A DNA stretch of 64,000 bases from Trichoplax adhaerens (lineage: Eukaryota > Placozoa > Uniplacotomia > Trichoplacea > Trichoplacidae). Within the stretch, counting starts at the first letter, position 1. Every line of letters starts with the position of its first letter. The position numbers and the translations under genes were made by a program. Shown in pieces: positions 25,460-38,600 of the stretch. The stretch is taken from positions 507,872-571,871 of the forward strand of contig NW_002060945.1 in the NCBI RefSeq assembly GCF_000150275.1, written 5' to 3'. Below the pieces are notes generated by a model. It was given only the letters and a program-made list of their open reading frames with translations. It was not told the DNA's origin and made no database searches.

Positions 25460-28400
25460 ATGGAAAATACCAATACAAGTGATCCTGAACAACCTAGTTG
25501 CTTCAGTGCAATACAAATACTTCCTCCCACTGAAAATCAAGTAACTATCTGCGAGAAAAACTGCTTGTACCTTACAGAAGATGCCGATCAACTACGTTGC
25601 AATAGTCATGTTACTCAGGTACATCACGATGAGACAGAGTAAGATAATAATAATCCATCTGCAATGATACCATTGAATGCAAAAGCTTTGAAAAATAACT
25701 TCCATATATGTAATAGGACTAGCTACAATACCCAATGATAGAAATAAAGTTGTGCATGGTAGACAATTTCTACTACAGTACAGACAGTATATGACAGTCA
25801 TATTATTATCAGTTGTTTACCACATTTCGCCTTGATTTAACTTCTATATTATACTTGATGTAAAGTTATCAAATTTTTTTCTTATATGGTTATATTCCAT
25901 TTTACTATTCTTTACCAAACCTGCTACGTGCTGCAATAACGATGATGTAATCCAAAATTACTTTTCATGCTCATAGATTTCCAGTTATAAACGCATTGAG
26001 GTCAATAATGAACTAGAAAAATTTCGAATCGTATCATCCTCTGTTAGATCGGCCTTTGTTAAGCAGCAAAGTAATTACTGGCAGAAAATTTCACGTGCTT
26101 GGTATGTTTCTTTTCGATCCTGCTGTAATTCACAATAAGAATATAATGGATTATGTGGCAACCAATAATGCATTCACTGATACTATTTACAACAAATGTA
26201 CCTTACTTGTTTACTGCAGTCAGAATATATACGCGTATGTTTAAATTGCATACAGTATGTAGTATATTCTTTCGATAGTCTATGCTTGTCAGCGTCATAG
26301 TTGCTATGATTTCATATGATAAAAATGGGTACTTCATTTTCAGCTGTATATATGCACATTCGCTATTCTAATGGCGCCTGCACTGAACATTGCGATATAG
26401 CAAAAACAATAACTATACACAATACTATAGATCAATCATGAATTGTCGATTGCTTTATAACGATAGCATACTAATATTATTGCATTCATCGTAGGAAAAC
26501 TTGCGGTATTTCCGGCATTGTTCAAGAATTATCAGTAATAGAGAGTTCTTTAGACGATAATCAAAAAGCGACTTGGACTTTCAACTTACAGAAACTAACC
26601 GAAAAAGTGCTAACTTGTATTTTAAATGCACAAAAGCGATGGTTTCCTGCATCATTTGTAAGATAGAACAACTTATGACTATACAACTTAAGACTTACCA
26701 TTTTTAACCAATTGGCTATTGTTTTTTTCAGATGATAAATAAACAACTAGAAGCCAGCTATCTTCATCCGCATGGGTAATTCTTATGTCATGTAATAGTC
26801 TCTAAAAAAATGTTGTATCTGTTTACGTTAATGCAGCGTAAAATATCTTTAAAACTTTAGCTACTGCTTAACAGTCTATGCAAGTTTGTAATATATTCAA
26901 GTAAAGTTACTGATTAAATTACTACCTTTACTGATACATACAGTAAGCGATCTTCTATTGTGGCTCTAGCTTGGCATCCGCACATTTCCAAATTTGCTGT
27001 CGGTTTTAAGGTAATGTTATCGAAATTGGCAAAATATCGATTGTGCATATTAATAAATTATAAAATCGCCTGTTATGCAAGTCTATAAAGGAAATAGATC
27101 ATGGTTTGATTCTCATCTGTCTTTTATTGTAGGATAACACCGTTAGAATAATGTCTTTAACAAAGTTAGTAACGTTAATACCAATTTCATTCAAAATGCG
27201 ATTTATTATGATGCCGTAACTTCACACTCCCATATTACAGTGATAAATATAACTTACTCAAGCATGGCCAGCAAGAAGGAGTAACTTGTCTTGCATGGAG
27301 GTAAGTTCGTATCCATGTTTAAATTTATTATTGTCAATAATTATTAAAACATAGTAACGACCGCAAGTAGTATTCATCATTTATTACTCCATATTACAGG
27401 CCATTTGCAGGTTCTACTCTCGCAGTTGGTGGATTACATGGCATTATCATCTGGTATTTAAATTCTACCCGAGATACTACGTCTAGGTAGATTTTGAAAA
27501 GTTATTTTTATCATCAACTTAAAGAAATGAACGATAATCTGATTTCCTCAATTAAATAATTATTCATCGCAGGCAAGGCATCCGCTTGTTGGAGTGTAAA
27601 AAGCATTCACCTGTCGTCACAATGGCATGGAGTCCAACCGGAAACTATTTAGCTTCTGGATGTCCCCTTGATAATGCCTTGATGGTATGGTATATGCATA
27701 CCTACTATAGTTTAACTATATTTTTACTTTCTTGTCTTGATGTCCATATTTGATACGACAGATATGGGACGTAGAAAGTGAAACTTGCACTCCTCTACGT
27801 AGAAGTGGTGGAATTTCCCTGCTAAAATGGTCCCCTGATGGATCAAAGCTATTTGCTGCCTCTTCTGAATCGATCTTTAGGTATTGTAATATTATGTTTC
27901 GGTAGAAAGATTTAACGTAAGCATATTAAGCAGCGTGATAAATCGTCAACAATTGCGAATATTTACAAAAACAAAAATATCTTTGACAGAGTTTGGGAAA
28001 CTAGATGGTGGTCATGCGAAAAATGGTCTAGATTAAAGTCTAGCTGTAAGAGCGCATGCTGGAGCCCTGATGGAAAAATATTACTGTTCTCATTAAGAAA
28101 TGATTCTTCCTTATATTTTTTAAACTTTAAAGGTCAATATTTGAAGATAGCGTCAGCGATAATAGCGATAATTATGCACATTAATTGAATATTATTCTCA
28201 TATTTTTAGATGGTAAATTAGGTAGTAGTGGAGAAGTTGCTACAAACTTAACAAACTTGCAAAGATTTGAATTTGGTAACGGTGTAAAGTGAGTAGAAAA
28301 CTGAACTTCTTTTAAGAAAATTTCCTAATAAGCCCTTTTCTATCGCTAATTGATTACCCTCTCGATGATGATGCTTTTAATACAACACTGCATACTGTAA

Positions 28401-29100
28401 CAGGGTTGGAGGAAATATATGCAACCTATCGTGGGAAAACGATGGGTCACGCCTTGCGGTTACTTTTTCCAGTTAGTACATCGACGAGTGTAATGTAAAT
28501 ATTTTGTTTGATTAGTAGTAATCATTAAATGGATATCAATTACCTTGCATTAGATAACGATGATGATGAAGAGAGTAATTCTGAAGTTATCGTAACCTTT
28601 CTGACTACGCTAAAACCGAATTTTAGGATATCTTTATGGTATAGATTATTGTATAGCAGTATCGAATTTTTATTGATAATACTGAAAAATTTTGGCTTAT
28701 CGCCATTACCATTACCATTGCTATTCTAATCTTATATTGTATATGAACTAGCGGTTTCATTAGAGGAGAAGCTAATGAAACACCCGACCTTATTGAATTC
28801 CATAGCAGTAGAATCAACAAAACTTTATTATCAGTGGTATGTTAAATGTTATATATATATATATATACTGATGCTTTCACGCATTTCCTAAATTTTAATC
28901 GCTGCAGAGTGTCAATTATCATTCATTAGTCTTAATGTTTTATATTTCAGTGTTGGTCTAGTGGCTATATGTCATTTATTCCCTTTTACTTGAATGAATT
29001 AAGACAAATCCGCCAAACTGGTACAATTAATTCTCCCATGCCTAACCAACCTACAATGAAAAATAATATAACGTTATACTCAAATATCCAACAGCAATGA
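25460..29100 (+). CDS. AAAS: Nuclear pore WD-repeat protein aladin
   Basis: Aladin is a WD40 nucleoporin on the cytoplasmic face of the pore. Sixteen exons in full phase agreement: 25460-25618, 25977-26101, 26495-26657, 26732-26775, 26944-27010, 27133-27164, 27241-27300, 27400-27486, 27573-27684, 27762-27880, 27990-28132, 28210-28288, 28404-28471, 28554-28638, 28752-28836, 28951-29100. The product has 525 residues against 546 in human. Blade motifs are IVALAWHPHISKFAV, VTCLAWRPF, VVTMAWSPTGNYLASG, IWDVESETC, LLKWSPDG and CWSSGYMSFIPFY. The N-terminal extension is poorly conserved, and the basis of the start is the first in-frame ATG of the exon. An AATAAA overlaps the stop codon (29100-29105). 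No membrane segment is seen. Confidence 0.95.
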
Positions 29101-32100
29101 ATAAAGTGTCTTTTATTGGAAACAAATTTATATGATAAATTGATTAAATAAACTAGCATCAGGAGCAGCTGACTATTTTGAACGCACAATAATTATATAC
29201 TGTATAATACTAATATACATATTATATATGATACGCAATATTTAATGTATTCGTACCAAATTTGCTAATTTAAATATACGCTGACTTACTATTAATGGTT
29301 ACTCGGCATGTATGATTGTATGAGGTTGTACATATTTTATTGATTTAAGTAAAATAAAATAAATCTCGTCAAGTATTCCTGATAGCTATTTTAAAATATA
29401 GTTTTGTAAATCAATAGATTTCAAGGCCTTGACTAGTAATAAAAACAAGTATTCATTGAGTGCTGCGACTGTTGCTAATTTGTTATACTTTAAGGAAGCA
29501 TGAATTCACATTTATCAATAAACTCAGCAAGTTGACTGTGAAAGCAATGAACAAATTGCATTAGAAGATTGCTATGTAAACCGATATATTATACTTTACC
29601 ATTGCTTATATTTTACTAAAATGTCTAAACTGCCCATAAAGACATCCAATCAATGTAAAGCTATCAGCTTAGTCATTGCCGTTATGCAGTAAAGAGCGTA
29701 CGGTATAAAGAAAATACTGCAAAGGTAGATCTTTGAGCAAACTGGAGCTAGATTAGACTACTTTCAATGGTAAGAACGATTATCCGACTGTGATATTTTA
29801 CGAATAAGCGTATATAGCATGAAGTACAATTTAACTATACATCGTTACGAGTACCTTCATTACGTGCAGAATACATCATACACCCGTAAAATAGTCCTTA
29901 TATAACAAACCAGCTACATCAGCATACCGTTTTCTTATACAGTATAGCCACCATTACGATAATTTCTTTTAGACGTTTTTGAAATTTTATAGGAATCTTA
30001 TTTGAGGACTGTTCTAATTTCAATGAGTAAGTAAGGGCAGCATACCTGACACAACCTATACCGTTCATTAATTTGTGCTTTTGATTCACGTGAGTTATTA
30101 AAATTAGCGAAGAAAAAAACTTTAAAGGCGCCGCAAACTTATGAATCATTGGGAAACTTTTTCACCTTAAAATGCTAAGTTTATCATAGCTAAATTCGTT
30201 ACAAGTAAACTTACCTGACGTATATTATATACTATTATTAAGCATATAATTTCACTTATGTTATCGAAATTAAGATGATGATTTATTTTCATTTTCAGAG
30301 CTATCATTATAATATTTTCGAATAGTAAATATCATCAATTTCGATTCAGAAATATTTAATAGCTTGGCTTAGAATAATTTACTGATTGACCCTGAGGACA
30401 TTGACATGTATCGCACATGTTAGCGAAATTTTAGATGATTTTACCGCATTGTTTCAGTTATTATCATAAGATCAACAAAGACTATCAGGTAACTAAAAAT
30501 GAAGAATAGTACAAAAATAACTACGGTACTGTATCCGATTTATCATGTAATATGGCAGATTTTGCTTGTAACTCCACATCACTTTATTAATTTATTTCGT
30601 TACTTGTACAACAGTACACAATACAGCAAGTAAAATTTGCTACCTATCGACATTTTTATAGACTTAGCAGTTATTTCTAGCATGATTGAGCTTAAATTAG
30701 GATATGAATACAATCGTAATAGCTTAGATAGTTCCGGCTCCTCTATATGCGTAGAATAGTTATAACCATAGCATCAATAATTAATTGTAATAAACAAAAA
30801 ATAAATAAAGATATAATCGTATTCGTCATATACCATGGATAGAAAAAACGTCTACATTATTGATCGAGTGACGTTTAGCTAGTTTAAAAATTTCATAGAA
30901 TGATAATTAGAATTCATTTATGTAAAGCTGACATTGACTTGTAATGATAAGATACTAACAATATCTAGCACCATAAGCCATTTTTCAATATTGAATCCTA
31001 CTCAGAAATCAATCCTTATTGTAAAACAGGGCCCTCTTCATTTCGAGGTAGGGTACAATCGGTAAATGTCTTTGATCTACTTAAATTAATTAAGTAGGTA
31101 TCATTAATTTTTATGATACTGGTCCTTATGATTTCATACTACAGAGAATACTGTACTGGGGATATATCCCTAAGTATAAGAAAAGGAAAGAGTTATGCCT
31201 TTCATTAATGTATCATATTGCTACAACAATAGTCGAGTTGCAATCGTGAGGCAATAAAAAAAGATTGGATCGTAATTAACATTCACTCAAAGGTGATTAT
31301 AGAATACAAGCATACGAGTATTCTGTCAGAAGCTATAAAACAAAGCTGGAGGATAGGATAGATAATTAAGATTGTTACTGTATCCTGTAACACTAAAATA
31401 TCCGAGTACACTAACACGACCATCGGTTAGAAATTATCCTCTACTTAAAGGTAATTATAGATTATAAAACATATTTCATAATAACTTATAAAAACAAAAC
31501 CAAAGAATAAAATAAGAAATACAATAGCTACACAGTACCGTAACATTAATATATTTACACAGATGCAGATAGAAAATTTAACTATCATCTTTATGCCAAG
31601 AGAGAGAATCGTATTAAACTTTACCCACCTGTTGCAATAGAAAGTTAAACGGATAGGTAAACAATCTACAAAATTCTAACATATCTACTATGATGAAGTT
31701 GCAATACTGTGTAGAGGAGAAAAAATGATAATTGAGTAACTTTACCCATAATAACCAAAATAATAATACGGATTATTTGATGTAGTCTTTGTATGCAACT
31801 ATTTAAGCCTACGTACCATAAATAAAAAATTTTATCAATAGAATTCATTAAGATCAAGTAAAAAAACAAATTTATCAATGGATCTTTATTACAGCATAAT
31901 ATCCTTAGACATCAAACAGATAAATGATAAAATTTGTTCCTAATAGCCATGGCAATAATACAAATTACTAAATGTAGGCTCCAGTAGTCAAGTATTGAAG
32001 GCTATGGTACAAAAAATTATTATTAATACTATTAAATCAAGAAGAAAAAATCAATTTATAAATAGATAATTATCACCAATCTTGAAATTGATTGGATCGG

Positions 32101-32663
32101 CACTCAATGATTAATCGTAATTTCAATCTACCGATGATTGATGTAATTTAACAAACTAACATGTTGCTTGTAAAGCAAAAATAAAAAGAGTGTAAATAAG
32201 AATATCGATGAGTTGATTGAAGAGTCGATTTATAATTAAAACTATTATCTACCTGCCTAATGTTATATTTTAATCTATTATATATTAAATAACGTTATCT
32301 AGTTGAAAGCTAACCGACGCCTTCATGTTGCTTTGTCTATCTATTCGTCAGTTACTGGCGTCATATATATTATCTATCAGACAGGAATAATAACAATAGG
32401 TAATTTAGATTGACAATTTTCTTCTATATAGACCCTGCCTAAATTACCACTAGTATTCACCTCTAGTATTTGGACTTACTTAATTTGCAACGGAAATATC
32501 ATTTTTCCGCAAGAGAACTCTATTCATTCCATTTACTTTCCTCCGAGGCTATATAAAATACATCTTCAAGTCAATTCAGTTATATGATCAAATTAAATCA
32601 ACTAAAAGCGATCATATTTGACCTAATACTAACTACCTGTAAGACCAACGAAAAGTGCTCGCA
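29101..32663. other. Gene desert between AAAS and RECK
   Basis: About 3.5 kb of AT-rich sequence lies after the AAAS stop and before the RECK start. I looked on both strands for exon-like segments bounded by AG and GT and for RNA genes and found none I can support. It lacks the palindromic clusters seen in the divergent gaps. Only isolated words of that family occur, near 30600. Confidence 0.6.
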
Positions 32664-35600
32664 ATGTTACTTTTACCTTGCTTTATCCTAGCAACAGCTT
32701 TCCTTTCCAGTTCACTAATTACTGGTAAGTAAAATTGCCTCTGGTACTTCTTATTCTTATACCATTATATATTGTAACTGACCAAAATAGATTGTTCAAC
32801 ATACTTACGAATATAATATGATAAATATTGCAATCTCTGTAGCTGAAGCTGTCGATTAATGACGTAGATTTCAATTTGATATAGTTGATGACCTATGATC
32901 GACAGCATTAGAAATGTGTTAAAATTTACTACTAACAGCTATTTTCTACAATGTGTAGTATGTTGGCTTGGATCCAACTTTCAGTCTACCAATTTTTTCC
33001 CTGTATAAAGTAATCTAATAGAAGATTATAAAGCGATATCTTTCGTATTTATAGTTCTACATTTTGTTTTTGAACCTTAACATGATTTAGCTACAACAAC
33101 TTCTTGCTGCAACTTGGCAACAGATTCTCTCGATTGTAAAGCCGCCTGTTTAGAGGTAAGAGTGCTCCTTCAATTCATATACTATTACACTTGGTTTCGT
33201 TGATAGATAAAACCATATCATCTAAATATTCTAGTAAATTATTTTAAGATTTTAAAATAGCGCAGTATATCATACCAAAGTACTCATAAAATTACTTGAA
33301 ATCGCTATAGTAAGCGTATTTTAATCGTAATTAAATTAGCATTGATTCTAGTAATCGATAATAATTGAACACAACCACTATGTAATTATGTTCATACTCT
33401 GGTGCACAGTACAGTTTCATCTTGCAACGATACTAAAAGCATTTAAATTATATTCTTTCTTAAATTCTATACTCTCAAACTTTATGCTTTAATATATGAA
33501 ATTTTCGCTAGTAAAATCTTCATTTTAAAATTATAGTAACATCCTTACGATAAAGGGGAAAGCTATTCCTTTTGATAGATTGAAAGTTGCTTTACGCTGC
33601 TGGCTGATAGAATTCAACATTAATTTTATTTGCGTACATCTAAGCCATTATATATTTCTTCAATATCTGCAGCAACTACGTTAGCAACATCTAATTATAT
33701 CCACCTTATTAAACGAAATACTACCTCCATCATAAACTAAAATTACTTTATGCAACAGGTTGATTGCCTATAACATCTGTCACATTTGCGTAAAATCAAA
33801 GCACTACATGCCGTAATATATCATGTTTGCGTAAAAATCAAAGTATCACACATTTCTTTATCATCCATAACATCCATACGAGTAATATATTATTTTTGGC
33901 TTGTTTTACATGCTCATGTTATTCCTCGTTACGTTAGCATATTCTTCAAGTCTAATTCACCTAACGCCAAGATAATGCATGATTCAACAATTGAAAAGTC
34001 ATTTTGCGCATTTTGAGTTAGGGTATAAGCTAATGGTATCTTTCAATCTACTGCAATTATTAGTGAGTCAGGTTAAAATTGATTTTATGCAAAATGATCT
34101 AATCTAATTTCGAAAAGCTTGTATCTAATATCCATTTAAAGTATATGCTAAAGCATATGATGGAGGTAGCATTAAATGCTCTCACTTTTTATGCATGAAT
34201 TGCATAAAATGTGATTATTTATCAAAAGCAGTTTTAATGAATGCAACTGCATACTGAATTTCTAACTTAGAAATAGCTGCAATAGATTCATTATTTAAGC
34301 GATGCATATTTCTATATAGGTATCAGCTAATGCCAATGGTTAATATTAGGACATAATTTCATCCTTGATTGCATTTTTCAGTGGGGAATAAATACAGTTC
34401 TACTCTATATTACCGTTAGAGTAAAATAATTACGATTTTAATTTGGTGTATTCTGTTGAACAAATACGCGTGTATCATGTGCATGTTATTGTCCTATAAT
34501 GATTCCATATACGATATTAGTAAGTATAACTGTAACTAAATTCATAGAAACGCTACAAATCAATTTAGTAAATTATTGAGAGATACAATATGACCTTCAA
34601 ATTCTTCATGTTCTTTTAATGACGTGGAAGAAAGTCAACAAATACACTTGTATTGAATTCATCTCATTTTTTGTAGCCTAGCTACATTGGATAGCATTGA
34701 AAAATGTCACAATACATCGGAATCTTTGATCGCAATTCAATATAGTATCAATACTATCAATGTCAACAATGATCGACTTTGAATAATATGTTTGATACAG
34801 CGCTAGCGAAGAGGAGAGATTATAACTAAATCATAATTGTTCGTGTTATACTTAAAAATTAATAACTTTTTATCTATGTGTATTTACTACTTATGAATAA
34901 ATTAAGAAATTTTATTACTCTCTTTCATTATAGCTGTACGGTGTTCATCCGGGCGACATGGAAGGTTATACGAAGAGTGTAACTGCCTTGCTAGAGCGTT
35001 GCCCTTCTAATAATGTAAGTTGAGTACAGAACAATATGCGTTTCATTTATTTAGCTATTTGTGCAGTATTATACAATACTGTGTCATGTCAATAATAAGA
35101 GCAAGGTCAAGTACATAAATTTTTCGGCAATAATATAAATAGTATAACGTTGTATCCACCAAACTGTTGCCATCACGCTGATATATCGAAAATAAATTAG
35201 TATTTATTTTTATAATAATAGTTTAAATTAAATAATGGAGACATCTGCAGCCATTACGTTGGCAGGTAAATTGTAGTGTATTATTTTATCTAATATTATG
35301 ATGTAGTATCTAAATTATAGACGGCATAATTATCATCTTTTAATGATTTCTTCGCATTGTCTGCGCGCTAGTATACGTCTGCACTCCCTACTGTGTTATA
35401 AACTACCGCTACACAGTATGGCATATTACTGTTAATGGTTATAAGTATGATTTGAGGATAACGTCATTTACATTAATGTCTGCTGTCACAATCAAAACTG
35501 TCTCAACTGACCGCGATGATCAATTTTAAATTTATCGAAATAAGATGCGCAAAAGTTCATATTGCTATCTATAATAATTATCAGATGGAGCAAACTACAC

Positions 35601-38600
35601 GAGGCTAGCTGATTTAGCGTTTAATAGATTTTATACTCTAATTATTATGAGAATTATCGTTGAACATTAAGTCGCCACAAACAAGATATCATATCTGACG
35701 ATATATATATTGGTGAATGTATACGATAGCAGTTTGCAGCAATTTTGCTATATATTTAATATAGGATTGAATAAATTATAGCGCAATGTAATACAAATAG
35801 GACTTAATTTACAGCGAATATGCAATTGCGATAAAGATCATCATTGTGTACCGGATTTTTTCGAATAAGTATCACATAGAGGCAGATATGTATATATATA
35901 CGGAATCGTGGTGGCGACATGATTGATTGAGTATATAACAACTATTATAACGCTCAATTCTTGATCGATTCTCGCTGTACGATGAAAAATTATTTCCGTG
36001 CATTCAATTTGCTCTAGTGAAATGTCATATAATCCTCTTCGTATACAGTATACTTGCAAGATTTTCTCTAGTTATAATGACGATATAGCTAGCTATACAA
36101 TATGCGGCTATTACCATTAGATCGAGTAAACTCGAGTTGATGGTTGACTAATTGGCCAGACTTCAGCAATTATTTACGAAAATTATTAATGTCCCTATTT
36201 TAAGATCAATGGCGCAGTTATGTTATAGTATCAAGATATAGAGTTACATGTCTAGCGGCCTTAAAATTATACGCGAGGATATTTTTAGATCAATTTAATG
36301 TATATCTCGCCTATTAACTAGTCCAATAATTACCTAGTTATAATTAATACATCATAGCGTCGCGGCATTATTTTTACTCCTTCTGTATTCGTTTAGGATA
36401 AATGTTTTTGATGTACGATTTGGTAATAAATGTATGACTATACAGAATTAGCCGACACCCAAAGGAAGTTAATATCCACCGCAGCTACCTACTATGTTGC
36501 AATTGACTACTTAAGATGCGTTGATTCTAATTAGACCACGTTTACAGTAACAAAAGATAGTGCTTTGCTTCTATATGAGTGAGGAAATATTAAATACACA
36601 CAATATGTCGATTACTCATACAACCATTCTTCGCCGTAGAAAAATATCTACATTTAGCAGTAATAAATGCGAGTATAGTAGAAGTACAACTTAGCTATGA
36701 CACAGTGCGCATTCTTTAAATTGTATCCCATATAATTTACCTTTACAATTTTGTACTATAATTTTATGAATAATGCCGATAATTAGTAACTGAGAGGCAT
36801 GTCGAAAATTAGATAGGTTCTTCTATACTTTTGAAGAAAAACTCTCTTAATCCCTCTAAATGGATTTGCTCTAACTACGGCAGAAATAGTTACCTCTACA
36901 TCTCGATGCATAGTTTATCAGTGCATATTCTTTGCTTAATATGCCCCTATTGAACTTACTATCAATAAAATTAAGTAATTACAGGTTTCTTCTGTTGGAA
37001 ATTCATTGAATAATTGAAATAAAACAGTATAACGACCTATTATAGCAATAAGGAATGCGGTATTTTTACCAATTAGTTTAATGTATTAGTATGACATGCT
37101 TTCATTACAAACACGGCAACTTTTCCTTGTCTCGTGCTTTCGGTATTAATCCTACATATCTAGATCGTAGATTTAGTGCTATAACATAATTATTAAAAAT
37201 ATAAATTTTAAGACTCTGATATTTTAGGTAGAGCTTTTTGCTGTTAAAACGGCTACGTTAATGCGGAATTTAATTTGAAGAACATACTAGCATAGGCGAT
37301 ACTTATTGTGCAACATAGGGTTGAAGCTGAGTGAAAAATCTATAGCCTAGCTTGACGCGGGAAGCAAAATGTCATGTTACATTACCTACAGACTTGATTA
37401 AGCATAACTATATCTACATAAAATTTAGTACATTAATTTGCTTATAACAATATCAATATTTTAATGACAACTTTATAGGGTGTACACTGTACAGTGTACA
37501 CCCTATAATGAACGAAAGAGATGAACTGCAAGAATGAGTGAGGAATATGCCATATTATATCATAGACATATAAAACAGCAGAATCAATCAGGAAATTCGG
37601 TAGATTTGAATTACTTACAGTTAAAAAAAAGCGTCAAAGATAATTATGTAGAGCGAGCATTTTACATAATTATTATCTGTTAATGCAAATTAAGAAATGA
37701 AATTATAGAAATATCTTGGCATAAATAGAAGACGAAGACCAAAATAATCGTAATTATTTGTAGACAAATTTATTTAATACACATACTGTACTTATTACTA
37801 GCCACTACGTTTGAAGTATATCCGTATGATAGTATTAATATTAGTAGCCACATGTTGCACCAACAGAACAAAACATGGAAAGTAATAAACTATATAAATT
37901 ACATTAAACAAGGGACAAATAATTACATATATAATCAATAAAACGCCAATTCAATATAAGTATCCTATCGACAACTGTTGAATGCAAGAATTTACTAATT
38001 ACTTCTTCTAAATTATCAGACGCAGTTTTGGCAATGTATTCCTCCAACTCGATCAGGTAAATTGATGAACTAACTGATATTATAATTATTAATATTAAGC
38101 TAGAATATTATAATCAATGCCTGTACTTTAGAACGCAGTACTTACAATTTTAGAAAAGGTTTTAGTCGAATGATCTTCATATGTACATATTCATATTGTA
38201 CCATGATTTTAATTTATTTTATCTCTATAATGGATTTTGCAACAGTAAAAGGTATCAAAATAGAGTGGGTCGAGGGCTACTACTTTAATTATCAAACACG
38301 AACCTAGCGTCATAGCATTCAGATTGTTACAATCTCTTCCCGAAGAGGTTATGGCATTTTATGCGTGTAACATAATTAAAGAGTCTTAGTGAAGCTATTT
38401 AGATTTAAAGCGGATTGAAATTAAGAGATATTTCAATTCCGTACTGTCTACTTCCAGATAGAGTCATATAATACTAATTAAAACATAGTAAAGGAGAATC
38501 GAATTTAGTTGATCGAATTTCTTCCTCAATTGATCAAAATATTAGATTTAGCATGATGAACAATTGAACATGCTGAAATAAACAACTTAGAAAGTGTTTC

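Noticed and set aside
28620-28640. ATATCTTTAT as a U12 donor in AAAS
   Set aside because: The normal donor TTATG|GTATAG just after it joins in phase to CGFIRGEANE, which matches the family.
31020-32660. Possible gene in the AAAS-RECK desert
   Set aside because: Only AT-rich short frames; no exon with splice borders and conserved motifs on either strand.
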